NCBI GenBank assembly: GCA_937928545.1
Contig: CALGJQ010000012.1
Location: 29,719-93,718, forward strand
Source of the DNA: an uncultured Verrucomicrobiales bacterium
Lineage (GTDB): Bacteria; Verrucomicrobiota; Verrucomicrobiia; Verrucomicrobiales; Akkermansiaceae
DNA: 64,000 nt
Direction: 5' to 3'
Numbering within the stretch: position 1 is the first letter of the stretch; every line of letters begins with the position of its first letter. Of this stretch, positions 1 to 9,480 are shown one piece after another. Below the pieces are notes generated by a model. It worked only from the letters and a program-made list of their open reading frames with translations. It did not search any database and had not been told where the DNA came from. The translations under genes were made by a program, and so were the position numbers.

Positions 1-1380
1 GGGCGCTCCTGAGCCGGTCCAGAAGTTCGCAAGATTCGGGAACACACTGCTAAGATCAGATTGAGAGACTCCCAACCAAAGGGCCATTTCAGCAAAGTAT
101 TCATCGGTAGAAATTGAAGGAAGCATGCGCCCGTTTGTGCCAACATCTAAGCCAGAGGCGACACGGAGTTCGGTGGGGTCCGGATATTTCCCGTAAATTT
201 TCTGTCCATCAACGGCTCCACCCATGACGAAGTGGTTGGCTCCCCAAGCGTGGTCGGAACCAGCTCCATTCGAACGGATTGTTCTGGAGAAGTCAGAAGC
301 GGTGAAGAGGGTGACTTGGTCTTCCATTTGGAGTTCTTGGAGAGCACTCCAGAAGGCCCCGACCGCTTGGCTGATGTAGCTCAATAGTAAGGGATGACGG
401 GTAAGAAGGTTAGAGTGGTTGTCAAAGCCACCGAGTTGAACAAAGTAAGTCTGACGCTCGTGTCCAAGAACTGACTGTGAGGCGATACTTCTAGCAATAG
501 CTTTGAGTCTTCCTCCAAGCCCTCCTGCGCTCGGGAAGATGGTCGAAATCTGAGCATTGTCGAAGGCTTCCTTAAAGGCTGCATTAAGCTCGATACTTGT
601 TTTCGTCTCGTCAGCAAAGGCTTGTTCGTAGAGATTCTTGTAACTCTGCTCCATCAAGCTTTTGGTACTGCTAAGTTGGGCGACCGTTCCTGATTCATTG
701 AGGGCGACTCCTCCGCTTTCGGTCAGGCTGTAGGGGATGATGGTGTCTCCTAAAAGCATGGTCTGATTACCAGCGAGGGACATATTCATCGACACTTTCC
801 CTGTATTGTAGGTCGAGTTGAGTAAGTCAGCCATCCGTCCCATCCAGCCTGTGGTCACACCGCCCTGTGGAACGGAAGTCTGCCATTCCATCTTTTGGAA
901 GTTGTGGGCGAAAAGGCTACGTGGTAGCTCGACCGATCGATTGCTGTACTGGCTTAAGGTGGTCGGCTCGACTAAGGTGCCGACATTTGAGACAAAAGCG
1001 AGCTTGCCTGAATCGAAGAGGCCTTGGAGCTCGGGCATTGCCGAGTTGATGTCAAAGTCTCGACCGTTATTGAGAGGGGTTTTCGCATCATCTGCTCGGT
1101 TAAGGCCGAGGAGAGAAGAGCTACCCAAGGCCATGTTAGACCGCATGGCGGCATAGTTAGCATACTCAGCACCTGATGGAACGAGCATGTTGTATGAATC
1201 ATTTCCGCCATTGAGGAACAAGCAAACTAGGGCCTTGGATTGCCCACTTGATGTGGTGTTTCCAACAGCATTACCCATCATTCGCAGGTTAAGAAGGGTG
1301 CTAAGTACGCCCAAGGAACTCATGGCAGTACAGCTGCCATCTTTAAGGAATTTTCGGCGGGAGAGAGAAGACGGATTCAT
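1..1380 (-). CDS. DUF1501 family secreted protein (3' end outside window)
   Basis: The reading frame is open from the ATG at 1380 to the window edge, so the C-terminus is missing. The N-terminus has a twin-arginine-like stretch (SRRKFLKDGS) followed by a hydrophobic segment, then the DUF1501 hallmark ALVCLFLNGGNDSYNMLVP near residue 50. Further family motifs are the late GGFDNH and SDFSRT and the C-terminal DHAWGANHFVMGGAV. DUF1501 proteins belong to the alkaline-phosphatase/sulfatase-like fold and are usually exported by Tat; no substrate is established. It lies 25 nt downstream of a DUF1800 gene, the usual pairing in planctomycetes and verrucomicrobia, so the two probably act together. A full paralogue is at 19986-21542. 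Confidence 0.9.
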   Translation of the reverse strand, partial: MNPSSLSRRKFLKDGSCTAMSSLGVLSTLLNLRMMGNAVGNTTSSGQSKALVCLFLNGGNDSYNMLVPSGAEYANYAAMRSNMALGSSSLLGLNRADDAKTPLNNGRDFDINSAMPELQGLFDSGKLAFVSNVGTLVEPTTLSQYSNRSVELPRSLFAHNFQKMEWQTSVPQGGVTTGWMGRMADLLNSTYNTGKVSMNMSLAGNQTMLLGDTIIPYSLTESGGVALNESGTVAQLSSTKSLMEQSYKNLYEQAFADETKTSIELNAAFKEAFDNAQISTIFPSAGGLGGRLKAIARSIASQSVLGHERQTYFVQLGGFDNHSNLLTRHPLLLSYISQAVGAFWSALQELQMEDQVTLFTASDFSRTIRSNGAGSDHAWGANHFVMGGAVDGQKIYGKYPDPTELRVASGLDVGTNGRMLPSISTDEYFAEMALWLGVSQSDLSSVFPNLANFWTGSGAP

Positions 1381-1405
1381 GGTAAACTTGTTTGGAAAAG
1401 GTGAA

Positions 1406-4400
1406 TTATTTTTGGATCGCAGTATTTGGAGCGATTGTCATGAGGTATGCGGCGGCTTTGACTGGGGTTCCGAATTCTTGCTCCATAACTTTCGTCAGAG
1501 TATCTCTGGATTCGGCATTCAACATGCCATTGGCAAAGAGAAGGTTGAGGCGATCTGCATACTCTTCTTCTTTAACTTGAGTAGCCCCAGAGGCCACGGC
1601 CAATCTAAAATCGTCCTTGGTGAGGCCTTGTCCGACTTGGTTTTTGAATACCCATTCGTTGAAGATCGTGCTTGTTCCAGAAGAGATATTATCCAGCAAT
1701 TGGAAGCTTGAACTGCCAAGAGGACGATACTGAATTTCATAGTCCACTCCACCCGACAAGTTTAGGGTCAAAATGTACTTAAATTGGTCTTCAGCGAATC
1801 CAAAATCAACATAGACGGGGCCGCTTGAGGGATCATTGAACGCGGTTTGGTCTCTGCTATAATCGTTCTCAAATGGAGTTGCCTGCCCTTCATTGTCAGT
1901 GTGGAATCCATTGTTCGTGTATGAAGTGATCCGGTTAGGGACCGTAAGCGCAGTCACGGGTGAAAGGATCTGAAATGCTGGACTTTCTAAGCCAGCATCT
2001 CGCAATATCCCCGGATGAGAGTAATCAGGCTCAAAGAAGTTGAACACACTTGGAGCATTGAAGGGTTCTTGCAACAAATCATCTTTCGGGCGCGCATCCC
2101 ACCATTGAAGGTTTGTATCGAATCTGTTCGTGTCTGTTGGATTTGCGTCGTAGGAATCGTTGCGGCCAGCGTCATAGAATCGAGCTAGTTGAGTGACCCT
2201 TAGCATGGGTTCCTTCAGTTTCCCCCAAGTTGGATCAATCAGGAAGCGGGTTCCCCGAGCTTCGGGGTCCAGCAAAACAGCTTTTACGGTAGCTCCTAGA
2301 TCACCGGAAACTCCTGAGCCGTTATTAGCAAATACAGTTGCAACACGCGCCACATACTCCGGCGAAGGATTCGAGGTCACAAGGTGTTTGATTAATTGTT
2401 TGGCCATGAAGGGGGCCGTGTTTGGGTGACCCGTTAAGACGCGGATGAGTGTGTCTAGCTCAGACTGGAACGCAGCGTATAAAGCTGCTTGCGTGAGGGT
2501 ATCGTTTATGGAGATGACGATCTTGAAATCGTCTGCCGTCAAACCTGTTCCGACCACATTTTTTCTAATACGCTGAGTTCTGGTTGTGGTTGTGGGAGGG
2601 CTCACTTGCACGAGGTCTGCAAACGGCTGATTGGGAGCAGGGCGGTATCTCACCATGTAGTCGTTTCCAGCTTCGACCGGCCATGTCAGATGGTATTCGG
2701 TGCTTGTCTCCAAGAAGGTGAAATCTGCGGTGGATCCCTGAGAGAGCTCCATGTCGATATGGTGCTTGATTTGAAATTGGTCGATGGACAAAGACTCTCC
2801 TACTTCGAGCTTTGATAATGTTGTCGTTAAGGTCCCGTCACTAGTGGCTGAAACCTTGGTGGTTTCGACCCAGTATCCATTAGTTCCCATAAACATGGGC
2901 ATGTAGGTTAGTCCCTCTTTCGCAGGCCAGCTCAAGGCATAGGAAGCATCATCTTCATTGAGAGTCATGCCACGAACCTTAAGGAAAGATTTTGGTTCCA
3001 GATCTTTCTCATTGATTTGCCAATCCATTTTTTGGATTGAGTAGGTCCGGTCTCGAAACTGTGACGTGGTGCCAAAGCCCGCTCCTGCGAGTTTGTATCC
3101 TGTGAAAATACGAGCAAGGGCCTTGATGTCCTCGTTGTCGTAGGACTCTTGGGCGACCCCGTTTTCGTCATGAATCATGGTGCCATCCATGTTGAGTTCG
3201 AAAAGTCCGATGGAGAAAAGTTGCATAATCTCGCGAGCATAGTTCTCGTCAGGAATGCGACCACTTGCAGGATCAGGTTTCCGATTGTTCAGGAAGGTGA
3301 GATAGGTGCCCATGAGAGGGTTTTGAGAAACCTCAGTTAGCAAATCGTCAAAGTTTCCAAAGCTATGTTCGATCAGACGGTCATAGTAGTGAGCTAAGCC
3401 AAGGGTCGCGCGCTCTAGGGCGGTATCTTCAGCAGAAATCACCATGATTTGGCTGAGGGCCCAAGCGACACGCTGTCTAAGTTGGTCTTTGCCATTGATG
3501 GCATTTCTCATCCAAATGGCATCGACGTTGCTTGCGGGGAGCCACATGGATCCGAAGTTGTAACCATGGCGATCTCGGACTACCCCAAGGCCAAAGGGGC
3601 CGTCGCCGCGATCGTAATCGGCTTCGTCAACGACCCATAGATCGTAGATATGGCTGATGTATGGAGATTGGTAGGAAGCTGGAAGAGCAAGCTGCTGATC
3701 GATCCACTTTTCGTAGCCATTTGCTCCGAGAGCTTGCAAAGCAGCAATATCACTCATTCGAGGACCAAAGGTGGTCTGAGTGAGGAAGCGGCTGGCATGT
3801 TCGTCTGAAGGAATGCCGGGTGAAGTTGTTCCAGAAAGGCCTCCGCTAGGGTTAGCTCCTGTGAGGAGGTTAGCGAGATGCTGAGTATCACCTCCATTGG
3901 CGGCAGAGCGCACACTAAAAGAGTCTGTAGAGCTAAAGCCTAGTAGCTCTTCAGCCCAATCAGCGATTCCGTCGTCGTCGGTGTCGATTTGACCGGCAAC
4001 TTTAACACTGAAGAAATTCCCAGCACTCGCGGGGAGCGAAGACTTAGAGATTGTGCTGGAGAGAACGGCTCCAGTTCCGTTGATCTGAGCGCCGACCAAG
4101 TTCCAAACTTGTCCGTCTGAGCTGTGTTGAACTTGGTAGCTAAGTCCTTCTTTAGATGGCCACTTGATGACGAAGGCATTCGCGGTCTCGGCCAGTGGAA
4201 GGCATTTAAAGCAATCAGTAGGGTCAGTAGGGTCAGTAAGAGCGAGGGCTTCAGCGGCATTGCTGAGTCCATCTCCATCTGTATCATCACTTGAGCTAGA
4301 ACCAGAAATTGCTGGGTATTGAGCCTCGAAGATATCATCGACTCCATTTGAGTTTACGTCGATAGCCTGAGCGGAGAAGGCGGAAAGGGTGAATGAAACG

Positions 4401-4420
4401 AGGGTGAATCGAAGGATCAT
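1406..4420 (-). CDS. DUF1800 family secreted protein
   Basis: This is a protein of about 1004 residues. I place the start at the ATG at 4420, because that gives a clean signal peptide (MILRFTLVSFTLSAFSAQA); a TTG 42 nt upstream would add a non-signal extension. After the signal come two Asp-rich thrombospondin-type segments (NSNGVDD, DDTDGDGLSNAAE, then DTDDDGIADWAEE near 150). DUF1800 proper begins near residue 205 with ASRFLTQTTFGP. Later family motifs are DENYAREIMQLFSIGLFEL, DIKALARIFTGY, APFMAKQLIKHLVTSNPSPEYV and the terminal 'FGTPVKAAAYLMTIAPNTAIQK'-type end. Two internal beta segments (GLTYMPMF..., GNDYMVRYRP) resemble the verrucomicrobial SYQVQ-type extension modules. It forms an operon with the downstream DUF1501 gene; function unknown. 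Confidence 0.92.
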   Translation of the reverse strand: MILRFTLVSFTLSAFSAQAIDVNSNGVDDIFEAQYPAISGSSSSDDTDGDGLSNAAEALALTDPTDPTDCFKCLPLAETANAFVIKWPSKEGLSYQVQHSSDGQVWNLVGAQINGTGAVLSSTISKSSLPASAGNFFSVKVAGQIDTDDDGIADWAEELLGFSSTDSFSVRSAANGGDTQHLANLLTGANPSGGLSGTTSPGIPSDEHASRFLTQTTFGPRMSDIAALQALGANGYEKWIDQQLALPASYQSPYISHIYDLWVVDEADYDRGDGPFGLGVVRDRHGYNFGSMWLPASNVDAIWMRNAINGKDQLRQRVAWALSQIMVISAEDTALERATLGLAHYYDRLIEHSFGNFDDLLTEVSQNPLMGTYLTFLNNRKPDPASGRIPDENYAREIMQLFSIGLFELNMDGTMIHDENGVAQESYDNEDIKALARIFTGYKLAGAGFGTTSQFRDRTYSIQKMDWQINEKDLEPKSFLKVRGMTLNEDDASYALSWPAKEGLTYMPMFMGTNGYWVETTKVSATSDGTLTTTLSKLEVGESLSIDQFQIKHHIDMELSQGSTADFTFLETSTEYHLTWPVEAGNDYMVRYRPAPNQPFADLVQVSPPTTTTRTQRIRKNVVGTGLTADDFKIVISINDTLTQAALYAAFQSELDTLIRVLTGHPNTAPFMAKQLIKHLVTSNPSPEYVARVATVFANNGSGVSGDLGATVKAVLLDPEARGTRFLIDPTWGKLKEPMLRVTQLARFYDAGRNDSYDANPTDTNRFDTNLQWWDARPKDDLLQEPFNAPSVFNFFEPDYSHPGILRDAGLESPAFQILSPVTALTVPNRITSYTNNGFHTDNEGQATPFENDYSRDQTAFNDPSSGPVYVDFGFAEDQFKYILTLNLSGGVDYEIQYRPLGSSSFQLLDNISSGTSTIFNEWVFKNQVGQGLTKDDFRLAVASGATQVKEEEYADRLNLLFANGMLNAESRDTLTKVMEQEFGTPVKAAAYLMTIAPNTAIQK

Positions 4421-4589
4421 GATTGGGAATGGGGTGGCTGGTGTTAAAGTAGCGAGAATCAAGGTGAGAGCTAATTATTTCTAATTTGGCATCACTGACT
4501 ATATGGAGTGTTTAAAATATCGAGTGTCGATTTTATGGGAGTCGAAATCGACCTACGGTAAAAAAAATGATTGTGTGGTGACGAGGTCT

Positions 4590-5141
4590 TTACTCTGGAA
4601 GGGGATTCGCATCCTCTCCACTTGTAAGGTCATCGGGAGTCCACATTTTTTTGTCGAGGCCCGCTGAGCGAATCCCGACTCGATTTGCATCGATTCCGTG
4701 AAAATAAAGAGCTGTGCCCCAACGATCAACTAGTTCACGTTTTTCATTGAGCCATTGGGATTCTGGCGAAAGTAGGCGCGTTCGATAGGGATTATTCCCC
4801 ATCAGCGCTGCTGTGAGTTCACGATTTTCGCCGAGAGGAAGTGTATCGGGGGTTTTGACGAGAGAAACGAAAGACCGGAGCATATCAGCGACTTCTTCGA
4901 TATCGTTCCTAGGTCGCTCTGTTTCGGCTCCGTATTTGGTCATGAATTGACCAGAAAAGTCGTCTTTGATTGCCTCGTTGTTTTTTGACAGACCTTCAGA
5001 GCTGTTCGAAACGGGCGCTTGATCCTCAACTTTTTGAGTTTCGTCAGGTTCAGGGGATGAGGAAGTAGGATCTTTCTCAGTGTTGAACCAGTAAAGAGCC
5101 CCAGCCAGAAGAAGAACGAGAATTGGGCCAATCTTTTTCAT
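4590..5141 (-). CDS. Pseudopilin-like anchored protein linked to DUF1800/DUF1501
   Basis: 183 residues. The N-terminal hydrophobic anchor (IGPILVLLLAGALYWF) is followed by an acidic, proline/serine-rich linker. The C-terminal half carries ELTAALMGNNPYRTRLL, then ELVDRWGTALYFH and VGIRSAGLDKKMWTPDDL. The 'DRWG-x-x-hydrophobic ... RSxGxDxxxxTxDDL' pattern resembles the C-terminal calcium-loop region of type II secretion major pseudopilins (GspG-like DPWGxPY...SxGxDGxxxxxDD). It lacks the N-terminal prepilin cleavage helix, so it is not an ordinary pseudopilin. It has a good AAAGGA-type ribosome site and lies upstream of DUF1800 on the same strand. A paralogue lies at 21544-22137, after the other DUF1501 gene. 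The functional link is inferred from the two loci. Confidence 0.7.
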   Translation of the reverse strand: MKKIGPILVLLLAGALYWFNTEKDPTSSSPEPDETQKVEDQAPVSNSSEGLSKNNEAIKDDFSGQFMTKYGAETERPRNDIEEVADMLRSFVSLVKTPDTLPLGENRELTAALMGNNPYRTRLLSPESQWLNEKRELVDRWGTALYFHGIDANRVGIRSAGLDKKMWTPDDLTSGEDANPLPE

Positions 5142-5167
5142 GATAACGTCCTTTGCTGGGTGCTAAA

Positions 5168-5773
5168 CTATCGGCGGCGCAGCCCACAGAGCGCAATTGC
5201 CGCTAGGCCAGCGAGTAAAGAAGTGCTGGGCTCTGGGATGGTGTTTGCAACCTCGAACTGGAGTTTGTAGGTAGACGCTGGTCCGGTTTCGTTGAGCCAT
5301 CCAGCGTAGGAACCCTCAGTCAGGGTCGCTGCACCAAAAAATGGGGCGATGCTGGGAGCTGAAGCAAAGGTAATGACAGGGAGAACATCTGAACCAATAG
5401 CACCGGAACTTAAGATACTAAATCCAATGGGCCCTGGGGCAGTACTCGGATCGTTGGATGGTGCTGAGCTTAGGGTATTGCCCGGTTGCATGAGGAGGTA
5501 GCTTCCTGACCTCCCCCCTGCAAACTCAAGAATGCGAATTGCCGTGACTTCTAGTCCTTGAGGGACAATGAGTCTGAACATGTCGAGATCGTTAGTGCCG
5601 CCGCTAAGAGCACCCGTGAGGATATTGTTGCCAGCATCGACGACCAAAGAAGTGGGGTTGAGGTAGTCGTTAGAGATATCACCTAAAAAGGCTTCATCAT
5701 AGTTGAAGGGGGCGGCAGTCGCGGAGCTCGCGATTGTGATAATGCAGAAAGTAGAGGAGGTAAGGGCGCTCAT
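5168..5773 (-). CDS. PEP-CTERM sorting-domain protein
   Basis: 201 residues. A signal peptide at 1-21 ends in SSATAA. A beta-rich extracellular body follows (SYLLMQPGNTLSSA, SYAGWLNETG, TYKLQFEV). The C-terminus is a textbook PEP-CTERM tail: IPEPSTSLLAGLAAIALCGLRRR, i.e. PEP motif, hydrophobic helix, Arg cluster. Such proteins are recognised by an exosortase (EpsH/XrtA family) and are usually linked to extracellular polysaccharide; no exosortase is in this window. It lies just upstream of the pseudopilin-like gene with a 26-nt gap and may head the same minus-strand transcript. The passenger domain is not recognised. Confidence 0.88.
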   Translation of the reverse strand: MSALTSSTFCIITIASSATAAPFNYDEAFLGDISNDYLNPTSLVVDAGNNILTGALSGGTNDLDMFRLIVPQGLEVTAIRILEFAGGRSGSYLLMQPGNTLSSAPSNDPSTAPGPIGFSILSSGAIGSDVLPVITFASAPSIAPFFGAATLTEGSYAGWLNETGPASTYKLQFEVANTIPEPSTSLLAGLAAIALCGLRRR

Positions 5774-5987
5774 AGCAAGGTTAGGAAAGGTTAATTAAGC
5801 CTAACAATCAAGGCTTTTTAATGTCAATTTGTAAGTGGGAGAGAGGGGGGCATAAAAGGTGTTTCATGAGTAAAGCTTACACCTCCCTCGGAGGGTCACG
5901 TGATAAGGTGAAAAATGAGAATCGGTCGAGTCATTTTTTTCTGTTTCTCTTTGCCTTTTCTTCAGAAGTCCGTAGGAAAGAAGCGCC

Positions 5988-6743
5988 ATGAAGTGTATGA
6001 AGATATTCACAGCTCTCTTATTTTTCGTGAGCCTGATGTCTCAATCCGGGATGGCCCAAGGTGAGGAATACACCGAGCTCGTTGAGCGCCCCGCGAACCA
6101 TGTTTGGGATCGCGATAACCTTTTCCGAAATAGTCCTGAAATCTTACTTGATCTCTCCAAGACCATGAAAGATCTCCAAAAGGAGTATGGAATGGACCTA
6201 TATTTGGTGATCTATTCCTCTTTGATTGGTGAGAAGCCAGGTCCTTTTTTACAACGATGCCACGATGCTTGGCTGGGTAAAAATAGCGACGGTTTGGTCG
6301 TGGTTTTAAGCTTTAACGAAGGGATGGCTGGAGAAATAGGTCGTTCAAATGAACTTTATGATGGTCATTTTATCGAGCAAGGTTTGTTGCCTCGGATTAG
6401 TTATCTGAAAATCCAGCAAATCGTGATGAATTCTATCGCTGAGGTTCAAAAGGAAAATGTTGAGGTGGAGAAGGTGCGAGTTTTCATCGACTTTCTAACC
6501 CAGAAGCTCAAAGGAAACTTGGAAAGTAAAGCAGAGGCAGATGCGAGCCGAGAGAGTTACCACTTTATGGGATGGATGGCTCTAGCTCTGATCCTTTGCG
6601 GGGTTGTGATGGCCTTCTTGTCGAGACTGATGGGGGCGGTGGATCGCAAATCGAAGAAGTTCTATCATTTCCCAGACTTTACGGTTCCTCAGAGGCTAAG
6701 AGCGCCGAATGGTGGTGGGAAGATCGGCGTGGTGGATTTTTAG
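5988..6743 (+). CDS. TPM-domain membrane protein
   Basis: 251 residues. A signal sequence (KIFTALLFFVSLMSQSGMAQ) precedes a TPM (YgcG-like, DUF477) domain at about 35-165. It carries VWDRDNLFRNSPEILLDLS, then YGMDLYLVIYSS, then the glycine/aspartate strand NSDGLVVVLSF and the EIGRSNELYDG turn. A transmembrane helix at about 195-213 (WMALALILCGVVMAFLSRL) leaves a short basic, glycine-rich cytoplasmic tail. TPM domains occur in periplasmic or membrane proteins implicated in photosystem repair and in poorly understood bacterial envelope roles. The purine-rich GAAAGAAG upstream of ATG 5988 supports the start, although a second ATG lies three codons later. Monocistronic by spacing. Confidence 0.75.
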   Translation: MKCMKIFTALLFFVSLMSQSGMAQGEEYTELVERPANHVWDRDNLFRNSPEILLDLSKTMKDLQKEYGMDLYLVIYSSLIGEKPGPFLQRCHDAWLGKNSDGLVVVLSFNEGMAGEIGRSNELYDGHFIEQGLLPRISYLKIQQIVMNSIAEVQKENVEVEKVRVFIDFLTQKLKGNLESKAEADASRESYHFMGWMALALILCGVVMAFLSRLMGAVDRKSKKFYHFPDFTVPQRLRAPNGGGKIGVVDF

Positions 6744-6851
6744 GGTGGTTTTGTAGAGATGGGCGAGGCTTTGGCCCTCGATGATTAGGCGATCCGATTT
6801 GGAATTTTTCTTCATTCTTGGTCGATCGTAGGTGGCCCGCTACAAAGAGAG

Positions 6852-7646
6852 ATGTTCAAAATTGAAGGCCTTCCGGCCCCGCTTCATCCATATGCGAAAG
6901 GGGCGATTGGGATGAAGGAGGTGGATGGGGGACTTCGGTCATCGACTGGTGGCTTGCCTCCCGAAGGTTTGAAGTTTGCGTGGCCGGAGTATGACGGCCG
7001 GTCGCTGACTCTTCTTGCGACGCTGTATTTGGCGGAGATCCCGTTTCTCCACGATTGGCTTCCTCGAGATGGAGTCCTGCTCTTCTTCTACGATTTTGAG
7101 AGTGTACCGTGGGGAGATGATGTTTTTGAGGCGGAAGGATGGAGGGTCTTGTGGACTGCCGATACCGTAGCGGGGGATGCCACGGTTTCCGAGAGGCCTG
7201 AAAATTTGAAGGAGGGATTTGTGATGAAAGCCCGACCGCTCAGCTTTGAGGAAGGGGTGACTCTTCCTTTTGAAGATCACCCCTTGTTTGAGGAAGTGGG
7301 ATTGTCCGATGAGCTGATGGAGGAATTAGAAGAGTCCGCCGAAGATGATGAATCCTGTGGGCATATCGGAGGGTATTCGGGGGCTGCTGAGGGAGCCTTG
7401 TATGCCTTCAGATGCCGCCAACAGATCATGGGAGAAAATCCGATGCTGGCTTACGAGGCGAACCTGGAAGAAATCCAAGAAGCTGAGAAAGAGATGTGCT
7501 TACTCTTCGAATACGAAATGGAGGAGCGGGAAGAAGACGAAGCTCCGGAAATTTTTGGGAGTCGGAATCTCTCCTTCTGGGCCTTCAAAGCGGATGTGAA
7601 GCAGCAGGATTTCTCGAAAGTCTGGCTGAGGCTGGAGCGGGATTAG
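6852..7646 (+). CDS. DUF1963 (YwqG-like) protein
   Basis: 264 residues, acidic, no signal peptide. The YwqG/DUF1963 pattern is visible: a proline-rich start with GGLPPEGLKFAWPEYDGR, then LTLLATLYLAEIPFLHDWLPRDGVLLFFYDFES, a mid-protein HIGGYSGAAEG in place of the usual HQLLGYPDxxQ, a very acidic 'LLFEYEMEEREEDEAPE' strand, and the terminal NLSFWAFKADVKQQDFSKVW. The family is widespread in bacteria with no assigned biochemical role. The upstream gap holds no obvious terminator. The acidic insertion around residue 160 and the degraded glycine loop make this a divergent member. Confidence 0.8.
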   Translation: MFKIEGLPAPLHPYAKGAIGMKEVDGGLRSSTGGLPPEGLKFAWPEYDGRSLTLLATLYLAEIPFLHDWLPRDGVLLFFYDFESVPWGDDVFEAEGWRVLWTADTVAGDATVSERPENLKEGFVMKARPLSFEEGVTLPFEDHPLFEEVGLSDELMEELEESAEDDESCGHIGGYSGAAEGALYAFRCRQQIMGENPMLAYEANLEEIQEAEKEMCLLFEYEMEEREEDEAPEIFGSRNLSFWAFKADVKQQDFSKVWLRLERD

Positions 7647-7762
7647 TGAAGATAGTGAACCCTGCACGATTTGGGCTCCCAGAGCGATTGGCTGGAATGA
7701 TGGCAGGCGGAGCGGGATATCCCCTGGGGCAAAGCGAGTGAATCGTAAGGAATGAAACAAAA

Positions 7763-7828
7763 GTGGCGCGGAATGATCCCTGTCCCTGCGGGAGCGGGAA
7801 GAAGTTTAAGAAGTGCTGCGCGAATTGA
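7763..7828 (+). CDS. Tiny SEC-C zinc-binding motif peptide
   Basis: The frame encodes ARNDPCPCGSGKKFKKCCAN and a stop, a perfect SEC-C motif (CPCGSGKKxKKCC) like the metal-binding tail of SecA. The only start in frame after the preceding TGA (7739-7741) that is near the motif is GTG 7763, giving 21 residues; AAGGA lies 11 nt upstream. It could be a genuine micro-protein, since stand-alone SEC-C peptides exist, or the surviving 3' end of a larger gene. It lies 117 nt after the DUF1963 gene and in front of the broken GH16 gene on the other strand. Confidence 0.6.
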   Translation: MARNDPCPCGSGKKFKKCCAN

Positions 7829-7840
7829 TACTTCTAGGAA

Positions 7841-9374
7841 TCAGGGAGTGGCAATGTGGAGTCGATAGAAGCGATTGGTGTCGGGCATGGGGTAGCTTCG
7901 GGTGATATCGCTTCCGGTGCCAGAGAGGGATTCGACCATGGTCCAACTGTTTTCAGCGAGATCAAGACTGGTGAAAATTTGATATTCGTTACCAGTCTCG
8001 GTCTCGAAACTCAGGGTGACTTGGGATGGGTCGCCGGAAACTTTGAGGAGACCTTCGGCGATCTCGGAGAGTTGAACGAGGGAGAGGTCATCGAAATACA
8101 TCGAGCCGGGGTCCCAGAGGATTTGGCGGTAGACGATTTGGTAGCGGACGGTCGTGGTGCCGGCTGGGGCGATCATTTCTGGGGAGTTGCCGAGGAGGGC
8201 GAAGGTGCTGGGGTCATATTGATGGGTGACTTGGAGGTCGATCCATTGGTTGGGAGTGAAGGCGCCGCCCTCGAGAATTTGAGAGCGGTAGAGGCCAATG
8301 ACGCCGTCCGTTGAATCGCGGAAGCTGACTTCGATCCATGATTCGGCATCGCCTGACATGAGGTCTTGCGGGTGACTGAGAGCCCATCCGCTAGCGGTCC
8401 ATCGTGAGCCTGGACTCGCGGGGCGGTCTTGGTAGAAGCCGTTGTAGTTTTCCTCTCCGCTGTAGTCGCCGAAGACCTTGGCGACGTAGTTTCCGGAATG
8501 GGTTTGCACGGGGTCGCCGCCGCCGTTTCCGCCGTTCCAATAGGTATTGTTACCGGATTCGATGAAGACGCCAGGTTCATTCGCTCCTCCGGGTGGGGAG
8601 AAGGCGGTCCATGAGCTCAGGGAGTTGAGTTCGAGGCCGCCGTTTTCGAGTTGCTCAGGGTTGAGGGTGATGGGGCTTGTCTCCTCGTAGACCCGGACGT
8701 AGTCGACGAGCATCTGTTTCGGGAAGCTGACGCTGCCGCCAACGGGTCCGCCGAAGTTCCCGCCCACCGCGACGTTGAGGATCATGAAGAAGGGGTGGTC
8801 GAAGGGAAAGTCGTTGGGAGCGACATCGGAGGGATTGGCGCTGTGGTAGTGGATGTCATCGACATACCAGCGGATTTCGTTGGGCTCCCATTCGACGACG
8901 TAGGTGTGGTAGTCGTTGGCGACGGCTTGGCCGAAGTTGTGGATGCTGCCGAAGCTATCGCCTCCGGAGTAGCCGGGCCCGTGGATGGTGCCAAAGATTT
9001 CGTTCGGGAGGCGGCCGACGAATTCCATGATGTCGATCTCACCGCAGGCGGGCCTCGAAGCGTCCATAGGCTTGTACAAATTTCCCCTGCGTTTTGAGGC
9101 GGGCCGAGGTGTAGCCGTAGCCTCCGAGGTTTTCTTCACGGACCTCGATGATGAGTTCACCGTTTTCAATGCGCGCGTTGTTGGTGCTATTGGTGTAGTA
9201 TTGAAGTTCGCTATTTCCCCAACCGCCGCCGCCGAGGTCGTAGGTCCATTTTGAGGAATCTGGAGCGGTGCTGTCGGCTTGAGTAAATTCGTCGGACCAA
9301 GTGAGGGTCCAGCCGGGAAGAGCTTGAGAATAAAGGGTGGCCGGAAAGAGGACCGCGATGATGAGGGCTTTCAT
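7841..9374 (-). pseudogene. GH16 beta-glucanase (laminarinase-like), disrupted by internal deletion
   Basis: Two minus-strand frames together spell one secreted GH16 enzyme. Frame A (9374 to 9039) has a signal peptide, then LTWSDEFTQADS, WTYDLGGGGWGNSELQYYT and YGRFEARLR before a stop. Frame B continues with PACGEIDIMEFVG, which holds the catalytic ExDxxE, then HTYVVEWEPNEIRWYVDD and FFMILNVAVGGNFGG. A carbohydrate-binding-like beta domain and a GNEYQIFTSLDL C-terminal module follow. In intact GH16 proteins about 25 residues containing the WPAFWML strand separate FEAR from GEIDIME; here they are gone. The join at 9041-9055 sits at a GCCCGC stretch that both sides would share, and the frame changes there. 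The protein would be truncated without the catalytic acids. Confidence 0.85.
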
Positions 9375-9480
9375 GGGGGGAGGCTAAGATCGCCGCAACG
9401 AGAAAGGAGGGCAATGAGAAATGAGCAATATTCATCAATTCTTCCTTTCAAATAGAGCGTGGTCAGACTATGGTCATTTC

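Noticed and set aside
4420..4462. Upstream TTG start for the first DUF1800 gene
   Set aside because: The extra 14 residues break the signal peptide; the ATG at 4420 gives a clean one.
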